From Spirochaetales bacterium (lineage in GTDB: Bacteria > Spirochaetota > Spirochaetia > DSM-2461), in the NCBI GenBank assembly GCA_003247135.1, contig QKAW01000026.1, forward strand, positions 1-64,000: a stretch of 64,000 nucleotides of DNA. Direction: 5' to 3'. Under the pieces are notes generated by a model. The model was not told the origin of the DNA and did not search any database. It worked only from the letters and a program-made list of their open reading frames with translations. A program made the translations under genes and the position numbers. Shown piece after piece: positions 18,757 to 27,979 of this stretch. Positions within the stretch are counted from its first letter, which is position 1, and each line of letters starts with the position of its first letter.

Positions 18757-20478
18757 GTGAACAATCCTATATATAGGAGAGTTTGTGTGACAAGTTATAG
18801 AAATAAATTTGTAATTCTTAATCTATTTGTTTTAATAAGCTTTCTGTTAACTTCTATCAGTTTAATAAAAAATATTTATACATTAATTGCTGTTATTGCT
18901 ATTTATATTATTATCTATATATTAATTTTCAAGCTTTTTAACCATGATAGAAGTAAACATATAATTACAAATATTTCCCATGAAATAAAAACTCCATTAA
19001 ACGGAATTATTGGAATGAACAGACTACTTCTGGAAACAGATTTAACCCAGGAACAGCAGGAGTACTCTAAAACAATTAGAAGCTGTGGAGAAGCTCTCTT
19101 AACTACTATTAACGATATATTCGATTACTCTAAACTGGAAAATGGTTCAATAAACATTGAGAATATTCATTTTGACCTAAGAAAATTTATTTTTGAATTT
19201 TACCAAATGAATCTTTTTTCTGCACAGATGAAAAATCTGGATTTTAACTACTTTATTGATTCAGAGACAACAAACTATTTTATTGGTGATCCAGGTAGAA
19301 TTAGGCAGGTTCTATCAAATTTATATAATAATGCAGTAAAATTCACAACTAAAGGAAGCATTACACTTTCATGTAGCGTTAAAGAAGAATCTGATGATTA
19401 TTCAACTCTGCTTTTTTCAGTTAAAGATACAGGATTAGGGATTGAAAAAAAGAAACACCATCTGCTATTTAAAAAATTCTCCCAAATAGACAGTAGTCTA
19501 ACACGAAAATTTGGTGGAACTGGATTGGGACTTGCCATATCTAAAGAGTTGGTTAGCAGAATGTCTGGAGAAATAGGTTTTAACAGTTATCCAGGTAAAG
19601 GATCAGATTTTTGGTTCTCACTTACTCTTAAAAAAGGTGAAATACTCCTTCAGCCTAAAAATATGGCAGATATTAACCATTCAAACTGTCTTATTTTTAA
19701 CTCAGGTGTTATTAAAGAGAGCAACATTGTTAACTGTTTTGAAAAGACTTCATTAAAGTACTCTTTAATTGAAAATCCACTTAATCAAATTCCTATTCAA
19801 GATTGTGAAAATTACAATCTTATAATTCTGGATTTGGATTTTTTTCTGAATAATGATTTTAAACCGGTTGCCAACCATATTCTTTATTTAAAATCGATGT
19901 ATAAAACCAATATCTTAGCTTTAACATCTGAAGGTAGAAGGGGTGATGGAGAATTATGCAGAAAACTTACTATTGATGGTTATTTTGTAAAACCTTTTAA
20001 TATAGATATTTTAATGGAATCTATATCAATGATCTTAGGTAAAAAGAGTGATATCTACGATTTAGTTACAATTCACACTATAAATGAAAATAAAAAATCC
20101 AACATAAATATTTTAATAGTAGATGATAACAACGTTAATCTGATTATTGCTGAAAAACTTATACAAAAAATGGGTTTTCATACTGGAACGGCCATAAACG
20201 GAGAAGTAGCGATTGATGAGCTAAAAAGTAAAAACTATGACATTGTTTTTATGGATTTACAAATGCCGGTTTTAAACGGTTTCCAGGCTGCATATGCAAT
20301 TAGAAATGAAGAAGCCGGTTTTAACAATAAAGATATTCCAATAATTGCCTTAACCGCAAATTTTAGGGATAACGAAAGGGAGAGTTGCAGCAAGGTAGGT
20401 ATGAATGAGTTTTTAGAAAAACCATTTAACCCTCAAAAAATTGAACAGATGATAAATAAGTATATAAAATTCTACTGA
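18757..20478 (+). CDS. Hybrid sensor histidine kinase with a degenerate and an intact receiver domain
   Basis: ITNISHEIKTPLNGIIGMNRLL, GGTGLGLAISKELVSRMSG, degenerate receiver (CLIFNSG...NLIILDLDFF), intact receiver ILIVDDNNVNL...VFMDLQMPVLNGF. Confidence 0.9.
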   Translation: MNNPIYRRVCVTSYRNKFVILNLFVLISFLLTSISLIKNIYTLIAVIAIYIIIYILIFKLFNHDRSKHIITNISHEIKTPLNGIIGMNRLLLETDLTQEQQEYSKTIRSCGEALLTTINDIFDYSKLENGSINIENIHFDLRKFIFEFYQMNLFSAQMKNLDFNYFIDSETTNYFIGDPGRIRQVLSNLYNNAVKFTTKGSITLSCSVKEESDDYSTLLFSVKDTGLGIEKKKHHLLFKKFSQIDSSLTRKFGGTGLGLAISKELVSRMSGEIGFNSYPGKGSDFWFSLTLKKGEILLQPKNMADINHSNCLIFNSGVIKESNIVNCFEKTSLKYSLIENPLNQIPIQDCENYNLIILDLDFFLNNDFKPVANHILYLKSMYKTNILALTSEGRRGDGELCRKLTIDGYFVKPFNIDILMESISMILGKKSDIYDLVTIHTINENKKSNINILIVDDNNVNLIIAEKLIQKMGFHTGTAINGEVAIDELKSKNYDIVFMDLQMPVLNGFQAAYAIRNEEAGFNNKDIPIIALTANFRDNERESCSKVGMNEFLEKPFNPQKIEQMINKYIKFY

Positions 20479-20613
20479 ATAAAAAAAATGATTGATTCGA
20501 TATATATATATATAATAATTGTATTAAAAATAATGATTAAAAAATGAAAGAATCTGCAGAAAAATTTTATTACCAAATTTTATTTTTAAAATCTAATTGA
20601 AAAGTGAGAAATT

Positions 20614-21792
20614 ATGAAAAAAAGCCTTATTGTTTTTGCTATCGCTATATTTTTAGCATCGTGTAGTATTGCAGGAAATGATTCAACAAAAAATGAACTT
20701 GACCTGAATGAAATTGGAGAGAGTATATCTGAATCCAAAAGATATACTAAAAATATGGTAGAACTTTTGAAAAAAGTAGAAAATACCCAAAGAAGTTTAG
20801 AAAATGTAGAGTCTATTCCGGAAAAATATTTTAACTCTCTAAAAATTCAAGATATAAATGGAAATAAAATTCTTTTTACTAATTTTTCTGACAAGGAAAG
20901 AGAAATTTTTCTTGAACTTTGGGAAGAAAAACAGGCTGAAATACTTGCAAATAAAATGGGAGATGATCCTATAAGTATTTTATCCATGAAAGGTAAGAAT
21001 GATGCCATGGAAGCCGGTATGAACAGTCAAAATAGAGATTCATTCTCTTATGAAAAATTTGCAAGTAAATACAATGAAGTAATTAAAGACTCTAATAAAA
21101 GGTTGGAAGACTTTATTAGAAAACAAAGAGAAAACAAAGACCCATCATCCCGTGATATATATGATTTAAATCCAGACTCAATAACTACTTTAAAAAATAA
21201 TTTTGAAAAAGGATATGTGCTTGTTGGAAATGATATTGATTCTTTAGGATACTCAACTATTGGTCATGCAGCAATAATTACAGAAAATGGAGCAAACATT
21301 GATTGGAGTAATGCAATGGCACTCATTACCACTTCATCTTGGGCTGGATTTGGAGCCAGCGATGGAGCTAGTAGTTCAAATGGAGCTTATTGGCCCGGAT
21401 CAACAAGTGGTGTACAAAGAGAGCCTTTATCAGTTTGGACATCCACAGATACGAGATCCCCAACCATTGTTCAAATTGGTAAGGCAGGAAATTTAACTTG
21501 GGTTTTTAGCTGGTTTAACTTATACCCCGTTTTTAACGCTGCTAGTGCATCAGAAAGGGAGTCTGCAGCTAGTAACGCTATTAGTTACATTGGTAAGCCT
21601 TATAATTATTTTTTAGCAAATAAATGGTGGATTGACGCATTTTATTGTTCATCTCTGGTTTGGAGATCCTGGTACAATGTATCAACAGATTACGACTTGG
21701 ATGATGGAATATTTGATGTTTGGGTTGCTCCTTTAGACATTATTATTGCTGATGATGTTAATAAAATAACATCCTATCAAAACCATAACTAA
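20614..21792 (+). CDS. Lipoprotein with permuted papain-like (NlpC/P60, YiiX-type) amidase domain
   Basis: Lipobox FLASC; STIGHAAIITENG (His first) then YIGKPYNYFLANKWWIDAFYCSSLVWRSW (Cys later), the permuted H...C order. Confidence 0.7.
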   Translation: MKKSLIVFAIAIFLASCSIAGNDSTKNELDLNEIGESISESKRYTKNMVELLKKVENTQRSLENVESIPEKYFNSLKIQDINGNKILFTNFSDKEREIFLELWEEKQAEILANKMGDDPISILSMKGKNDAMEAGMNSQNRDSFSYEKFASKYNEVIKDSNKRLEDFIRKQRENKDPSSRDIYDLNPDSITTLKNNFEKGYVLVGNDIDSLGYSTIGHAAIITENGANIDWSNAMALITTSSWAGFGASDGASSSNGAYWPGSTSGVQREPLSVWTSTDTRSPTIVQIGKAGNLTWVFSWFNLYPVFNAASASERESAASNAISYIGKPYNYFLANKWWIDAFYCSSLVWRSWYNVSTDYDLDDGIFDVWVAPLDIIIADDVNKITSYQNHN

Positions 21793-21802
21793 GGAAATAT
21801 AA

Positions 21803-23014
21803 ATGAAACTATTAAAGAGTATAATAGTTTCATTATTTATAGCAGGAGTGTATAGTTGCAGCTATGTCTATACACCCTCTGTAATTAATGAAACAGAGCC
21901 AACCCCATTTGACTATATAAAAGACCCCATTGTAGTAAACGCTACTGTATTTGGTTATCCTGAAGCCAGATTTGGTTTTGGTTTTAAAACAAATATTGAT
22001 CAAAGGGTTGAGGATTTGGGATTAAGAATGAATGTTCTTGACTGGGAAAAAGGGGAATTTAGTCATAGCTCATTTTTTTATGATCCCGGCACTGACTATA
22101 ATTTAAATGTAGGAGTCTACTGTAAAGCAACTAACTCATACTATGCCAGTTGGAGAGGAAAAATTGTATCACTGGATCCTTCAACAGGAAAAATAAATGT
22201 CGACTACAACGCACAACAACTCGGCCTTATTAGACTTAGATATGACACGATAACAGATAATGGATATAGCCTTTTAGCTGATTATTTGGCATACAATAAG
22301 GATAATAAAATCTATTTACGGTACTATATATATAATTTTAAAGAAAAAAAACTTAACGAAGTTCCTCTCGAAATGGAAAACAATGGAAGGCGTTCGGAAA
22401 TAGGCAATTTGGTTAAAGATTCTCAAAACAAGTTATGGTTTAGCAGTTGCACAGATGGAATCTGGTCAGGTTACAGACTTGACCCAGAAACTGCTACTTT
22501 GGAAAAAATCTTTGACTATCCTTCAGATAATGAATTTGCAACTTGTTTGGGAGAATTTAATGGAAAAATAATTTTCTCAATAAATGAGAATAAATTCATT
22601 GAAAGTGAAGAGGGAAAGACTGCAACAAGTCCGGAAATAACAACATGTAGGCTATTCATATACAATGAAAATTCTATGCAACTGGAAAGAGTCGTTGAAG
22701 ATAAGCGCTTTCCTTCTTACTACATGAGGCATATGTATATATATAATAATGAGCTTTATATTTTCTACCGCACTGACGATATAAAAAGGACTAATAACTA
22801 CTTATTTCGATTTAACCCAGAGACTGGGGAGCTAACTGACATGAATAAAAACATAGATTTTTATTTTACCGGAAAACCTAAAGTTATTGGTGATAACATG
22901 TTTCTTTTTAACGCATTTGCAGCACGATCAGCGTTTATAGGAGTTAGAGTTAATATACCAACGATGGAAATCGTACAGGAGTATAAGATACCAAATGAAG
23001 ATTATTCCAAATAG
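21803..23014 (+). CDS. Putative lipoprotein of unknown function, possible beta-propeller
   Basis: Lipobox GVYSC; repeated NKLWFSS/GYRLDPETATLEKI/LFRFNPETGELTDM segments typical of propeller blades. Confidence 0.55.
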   Translation: MKLLKSIIVSLFIAGVYSCSYVYTPSVINETEPTPFDYIKDPIVVNATVFGYPEARFGFGFKTNIDQRVEDLGLRMNVLDWEKGEFSHSSFFYDPGTDYNLNVGVYCKATNSYYASWRGKIVSLDPSTGKINVDYNAQQLGLIRLRYDTITDNGYSLLADYLAYNKDNKIYLRYYIYNFKEKKLNEVPLEMENNGRRSEIGNLVKDSQNKLWFSSCTDGIWSGYRLDPETATLEKIFDYPSDNEFATCLGEFNGKIIFSINENKFIESEEGKTATSPEITTCRLFIYNENSMQLERVVEDKRFPSYYMRHMYIYNNELYIFYRTDDIKRTNNYLFRFNPETGELTDMNKNIDFYFTGKPKVIGDNMFLFNAFAARSAFIGVRVNIPTMEIVQEYKIPNEDYSK

Positions 23015-23582
23015 AAGATTTTTTATTTACATACTTTTTATTATTTTTACTCAATCAGGTTTTTTATTTTCGCAAGATACAGAAAAAGATATCAGTATTA
23101 AAATTAATAAAAATTATTTAGAAGTTATGGCCGGCATTTATGCAGAGATAAGCTTAACTGAAACTGTAAGTCAAAGAAAAATATATGTTATTGATCCTTT
23201 TTTTGGTGAATTAGGATTTAATTTAATTGCAGGATATAATAGTAATATAGGGAAGTTTCAAATTTTGTATTCCAGTTCATTTATTACAGATACAATAGGT
23301 TTAGGCTTTGGGAAAGAGTGGTTTCTTACTGATTGGTTCAGTCTTGAAGCAACACCATTTTTAAAATTAACACTATATCATCAAAAAATTATTGCAATTG
23401 GTAACCCATTTAATGTTAATTTCCTTTACACTGGAATTGAAGGTTTATTTAAGGCAAATCTTCTTTTATTTAATAATCACCTTGCTCTATCTCTCTACTC
23501 AGGAATACATTTAAGATATCTGGAAGATACAATTATTATGCTTGGTGGCCCTGTGGGTCTGAGTTTGGCTCTAAGAATTTAA
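22995..23582 (+). CDS. Hypothetical exported protein
   Basis: Signal-like N-terminus IYILFIIFTQSGFLFSQ; overlaps previous gene by 20 bp. Confidence 0.5.
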   Translation: MKIIPNRRFFIYILFIIFTQSGFLFSQDTEKDISIKINKNYLEVMAGIYAEISLTETVSQRKIYVIDPFFGELGFNLIAGYNSNIGKFQILYSSSFITDTIGLGFGKEWFLTDWFSLEATPFLKLTLYHQKIIAIGNPFNVNFLYTGIEGLFKANLLLFNNHLALSLYSGIHLRYLEDTIIMLGGPVGLSLALRI

Positions 23583-23633
23583 TTTACACAAAAAACACTT
23601 TATATTACTATACTGTTTTATAAGGAGAAGTTT

Positions 23634-24158
23634 ATGCCTAAAAAACTGCTGTTTTTAATTTTTTTAACAACTATGATATTCTCGGGGTTTACACAATCGA
23701 ATTCATCATTTTTAGTAACAATTAATTCCAATGTTGAGCCATTTACTGTTTATGTTGATGGTAGAGCAATCAGAGGAAACAGAGCAATGTTACCTGTTGG
23801 AAGACATAATATTTTAGTAACATCCAATGGATTTACAGACTATGAAACTCAAATTAATCTTAATAGAGATATAGTAATTAATGCAACACTAAGTCCTATA
23901 ACACAAAGAGTTGCACCTACAGCATACATAAGAATTGTTATTCCTGAAAACCAGTTAAACAGAGCTATACCAAACAGTTACGACTATATTAAAATTTATG
24001 ACAATGGAAGGCTTCTTAGAGGTTTAAACCATGAACTACCAATTGGAGACCACTATATAAGGTTTGAAAGTGGTGGTTTAGCAATAGAGCAATATTTACG
24101 ACTTGAACCAGGAAAGCTTTATACTATTGAGCCGGCTATCTATTTAAACATTAGATAA
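23634..24158 (+). CDS. PEGA-domain exported protein
   Basis: FTVYVDGRAIRGNRAMLPVGRHNILVTSNGFTDYETQINLNRD PEGA-like repeat; signal peptide; RBS AAGGAGAA. Confidence 0.65.
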   Translation: MPKKLLFLIFLTTMIFSGFTQSNSSFLVTINSNVEPFTVYVDGRAIRGNRAMLPVGRHNILVTSNGFTDYETQINLNRDIVINATLSPITQRVAPTAYIRIVIPENQLNRAIPNSYDYIKIYDNGRLLRGLNHELPIGDHYIRFESGGLAIEQYLRLEPGKLYTIEPAIYLNIR

Positions 24159-24205
24159 TCTGTGTTATCTTAAAATTTATATAATTAGTTATATAAGGAG
24201 AAAGA

Positions 24206-25246
24206 ATGAAATACTCCAAAATAATTGGTATAATCCTTTTTTTTATATCAATTGGAACAATATCTTGTACTCAAAATAAGGAGAAGAATGTGAGTGATTT
24301 AAATTTACCAGATGGTTTATATGCACAAATTCAAACAAACAAGGGAAATATTACACTATTTCTAGAATTCGAAAAAACACCACTAACTGTAACTAACTTT
24401 GTAGCTTTAGCCGAAGGAAACATGACTAAAGCAACAAGAAAAGGTAACTATTACGATGGTTTAACATTTCATAGAGTTATTGCAGACTTTATGATTCAGG
24501 GAGGTTGCCCTCTGGGAACTGGAACAGGTAACCCCGGTTATAAATTTGAAGATGAATTTGACCCTTCATTAAAACATGATAGACCTGGAATACTTTCCAT
24601 GGCTAACGCTGGGCCTGGTACAAATGGAAGTCAATTTTTTATTACTCATGTTCCAACACCACATTTAGATGGCAAACACACTGTTTTTGGTCATGTAGTT
24701 GATGGCCAGGATGTTGTTGATTCAATTAAAAATGGCGATGTTATGAATAAAATAGAAATAATCCGGGTTGGAGAAAAAGCTAAAAACTTTGTAGCAAGCC
24801 AGGAAAATTTTGATAAGTTAAAAGGTACTTTAGCAGAAAGAGCTGCTGAAGCTTTTAAAAAAGCAAATGAAGAGACTATCAAAAAAATAAAAGCTGACTA
24901 TCCAGATTCTGAAGTATCTGAGTCAGGTATTTACTATACAATAAATGAGAAAGGTAATGGTAAAAAACCTTCTGCAGGAGACCAGGTTTCTGTTCATTAT
25001 ACGGGAAAATTTATGAATGGACAGGTTTTCGATTCATCAGTATCCCGAGGAGAACCTATAGAATTTGCTGTTGGGATGGGACAGGTAATCTCTGGATGGG
25101 ATGAAACAATTCTTGACATGAATGTTGGAGAAAAAAGAGTTGTTGTTATACCACCAAATCTTGCCTATGGAGAAAGAGGTTATCCAGGAGCTATTCCACC
25201 AAACTCATGGCTAATTTTTGATGTTGAATTAGTTGCTGTAAAATAA
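24206..25246 (+). CDS. Dual-family peptidyl-prolyl isomerase lipoprotein (cyclophilin N-terminal, FKBP C-terminal)
   Basis: Lipobox TISC; cyclophilin [31 protein letters not shown]...[56 protein letters not shown]...[23 protein letters not shown]. Confidence 0.95.
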   Translation: MKYSKIIGIILFFISIGTISCTQNKEKNVSDLNLPDGLYAQIQTNKGNITLFLEFEKTPLTVTNFVALAEGNMTKATRKGNYYDGLTFHRVIADFMIQGGCPLGTGTGNPGYKFEDEFDPSLKHDRPGILSMANAGPGTNGSQFFITHVPTPHLDGKHTVFGHVVDGQDVVDSIKNGDVMNKIEIIRVGEKAKNFVASQENFDKLKGTLAERAAEAFKKANEETIKKIKADYPDSEVSESGIYYTINEKGNGKKPSAGDQVSVHYTGKFMNGQVFDSSVSRGEPIEFAVGMGQVISGWDETILDMNVGEKRVVVIPPNLAYGERGYPGAIPPNSWLIFDVELVAVK

Positions 25247-25250
25247 TTCA

Positions 25251-25275
25251 AGCCTCTAATATAGAGGCTTTTTTT
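25251..25275 (+). terminator. Rho-independent terminator after PPIase gene
   Basis: AGCCTCTAATATAGAGGCTTTTTTT. Confidence 0.85.
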
Positions 25276-25288
25276 ATAAAGGTTTTTA

Positions 25289-27463
25289 ATGCAAAAGTTA
25301 TTTAATTTTCTATCTGTTCTGCTAATTTCTATTATATCTATTTACGCTAATCATGATGATAGATTTGAACTTCTAAACCTTGATTCAAGAACAATAGAAT
25401 TTCTAAACACCCATCCGGTAATTAAAATTGCTAATAATATTGAATGTGCTCCCTACGATTACCAGGACGAGAACAGAGATCCCTCAGGAATTTCAATTGA
25501 GATAATAAGAATAATCTCTGATATTCTAGGTTTTAGAATTGAGTGGGTTAATGGTTATACCTGGAACAAACTTCTGGATATGGGAAAAAATGGGCTTGTT
25601 GATATCTATCCTGATATTTCCAAAACAGATGAAAGAGAAAAATATATAACATATAGTAAACCTATTATAAAAGTTAACTTCGGAATTTTGACACTTAAAA
25701 ATAGATATCATGATGGCAATTTTTTTAATTTAGATAATCTGAATGTCGGATATATAAATGGAAAAACATATATAAATGAGATTTTACAAAGTTTTAATAA
25801 TGTTACTGAAATAGAACTGGATAATATAGCAGAAGTTACAAGAGCATTAACCAACAAAACTATAGATGTCTACATAGACGATATAACAGTTTTAGCGGAG
25901 AATTTCAGTACAGATACAGACTCTTACATGACTATAAAACCAATTTTTAAGAATTCACAGGAAGTATATTCAGACCACCTCTATATCGGTGTCAGTAAAG
26001 AGATGGATTTTCTTGTTGAAGCTATAAATCAATCAATAAAATTTATATATGAAGAGGAATTTCAGAGTATTTTAAATAAATATTACCTTTATAATGCAAA
26101 TAAACCTCAGATAAATCTGGCTTTAAACTCTCCACCATTTTCCAGAGAAGAGATCCATTGGCTTTTAAACCATAAAGTAGTAGAAATTTATATACCTTCA
26201 AACCTTCCACCAATATCATATTTTGAAAATGGTAAACCTATGGGTATAACAAGCAGTTATATTTCAGAGTTGGAATATATTTTAGGAATAAAATTTGTTT
26301 ATAACACAACAAAAGAGTCCATGCCTGATGGTCTTTCCCTGCTTTCCAGAAATATTGTCAGCATAATACCTGGAATTTCTTCAAGTAATGAACGAAAAAA
26401 AATGGGGATTGTATTTGGTAAAGAATTTATCGAATTACCAATATCAATCTACGGAAATATTAATAATGGATATGTAAAAAATATAAACCTGCTAAATAGT
26501 GAATCTACAATACTGACAATTGAAGGTCATGCAATTAATGAGTGGTTAAGAAATGATTATCCTGATATAAAAATAATTCAGGTAAAAAATTCAGAGGAAG
26601 CTCTAAAAACTGTTAATACAAATAAAGAGATGCTCTTTATAGGGGATAACTCTACAACAAATAGAGAGTTAGCCAGAAATTTCTTTTCCAATGTACTGCT
26701 GGTCGGCTCTACACCATACTCATATAAACTTGGAATGGCCTATAGCAATAAAGAAAAGACACTTCAAAATATTGTTGAAAAAGTAGTACCGGAAATAAAA
26801 AACAGCAGAGGAAACTTTATTGAATCATACTGGGCTGGACAAAAAGTGAGTACAAAGCTAAGCCCTACCCTATTCTGGATTATTGTTATATTAGTTTTAA
26901 TAGCTGCATTTATTATTTTTCTCCAGGCATACATTTTTAGAGTTAAACACAAATTACTGGAACAACACGCAATAACTGACCCTTTAACAGGATTAAACAA
27001 CAGGCGATTACTGGAGCAAATTTATCAGAGTGAAAAAAGAAGAGCACAAAGAGAGAACCTCTACTTTGTTTTTATGATGTTTGATATTGATCATTTTAAA
27101 AAGTTTAATGACACCTATGGCCATGGAACTGGGGATACAGCATTAATTGAAGCAGCAAAAAGTTTTAAACTAATATTTAAACGTGGTGGGGATCATGTTT
27201 TCAGAATTGGGGGTGAAGAGTTTGGAGTACTTACCACTGTAAATGATAGAGATTCAGCCTTCAATTTAGCGAACAAGTTGAGAAAATATATTTACAACCT
27301 GAGAATTCCCCACATTAAGAACTATCCCTTCAAGATTTTAACTATATCCGGTGGAATATCTGTAATAAAGGGCGATGACCCGATGAGTTTTGAGCAACAT
27401 TTTAACAATGCTGATGTTCAATTATATAAAGCAAAAAAATCAGGAAGGAACATTATTCTATGA
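25289..27463 (+). CDS. Diguanylate cyclase with two periplasmic SBP_bac_3-like sensor domains
   Basis: Tandem family-3 solute-binding-like modules, TM (PTLFWIIVILVLIAAFIIFLQAYIF), GGDEF RIGGEEFGVLT with DPLTGLNNRR. Confidence 0.9.
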   Translation: MQKLFNFLSVLLISIISIYANHDDRFELLNLDSRTIEFLNTHPVIKIANNIECAPYDYQDENRDPSGISIEIIRIISDILGFRIEWVNGYTWNKLLDMGKNGLVDIYPDISKTDEREKYITYSKPIIKVNFGILTLKNRYHDGNFFNLDNLNVGYINGKTYINEILQSFNNVTEIELDNIAEVTRALTNKTIDVYIDDITVLAENFSTDTDSYMTIKPIFKNSQEVYSDHLYIGVSKEMDFLVEAINQSIKFIYEEEFQSILNKYYLYNANKPQINLALNSPPFSREEIHWLLNHKVVEIYIPSNLPPISYFENGKPMGITSSYISELEYILGIKFVYNTTKESMPDGLSLLSRNIVSIIPGISSSNERKKMGIVFGKEFIELPISIYGNINNGYVKNINLLNSESTILTIEGHAINEWLRNDYPDIKIIQVKNSEEALKTVNTNKEMLFIGDNSTTNRELARNFFSNVLLVGSTPYSYKLGMAYSNKEKTLQNIVEKVVPEIKNSRGNFIESYWAGQKVSTKLSPTLFWIIVILVLIAAFIIFLQAYIFRVKHKLLEQHAITDPLTGLNNRRLLEQIYQSEKRRAQRENLYFVFMMFDIDHFKKFNDTYGHGTGDTALIEAAKSFKLIFKRGGDHVFRIGGEEFGVLTTVNDRDSAFNLANKLRKYIYNLRIPHIKNYPFKILTISGGISVIKGDDPMSFEQHFNNADVQLYKAKKSGRNIIL

Positions 27464-27978
27464 GTTATATAGAAACCTCGATTTACAAATCCAGATTTGG
27501 AGAGTTAATAATTGGTACTTACAATAACAAACTTTGTCTTTGTGACTGGTATTACAGAACGATGAGGGACAGAATAGATAACAGAATAAAAACAGGCTTA
27601 AAAGCTGATTACATAAATAAGAGTAACTCTTTAATAGACAGAACTATAACTGAACTTGAGGAGTATTTTGACTATCAGAGAAAATCTTTTAATGTTCCCC
27701 TGTTATTAGTAGGAAGCAATTTCCAAAAATCTGTATGGGAGTCTCTTCTTTCCATTCCCTTTGGAATTACACAGAGTTATAAAACCCAGGCTCAGAATTT
27801 AGGAATGGAATCATCCATAAGAGCTATAGCCAGTGCCAATGGAGCAAACTCAATATCAATTATTGTGCCCTGTCACAGAGTAATTGGATCAGATGGGAAC
27901 CTTACAGGCTATGCCGGAGGATTAGCTGTAAAAAAAAGATTACTGGAACTTGAACAGGATATGTTTATTAAGGAATAG
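27460..27978 (+). CDS. ogt: Methylated-DNA--protein-cysteine methyltransferase
   Basis: SIIVPCHRVIGSDGNLTGYAGGLAVKKRLLELE active-site motif. Confidence 0.93.
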   Translation: MSYIETSIYKSRFGELIIGTYNNKLCLCDWYYRTMRDRIDNRIKTGLKADYINKSNSLIDRTITELEEYFDYQRKSFNVPLLLVGSNFQKSVWESLLSIPFGITQSYKTQAQNLGMESSIRAIASANGANSISIIVPCHRVIGSDGNLTGYAGGLAVKKRLLELEQDMFIKE

Positions 27979-27979
27979 A

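Noticed and set aside
20496-20520. (TA)n tract ATATATATATATAT upstream of the amidase lipoprotein gene
   Set aside because: Simple AT repeat in AT-rich intergenic DNA; could flex promoter strength but nothing specific supports phase variation.
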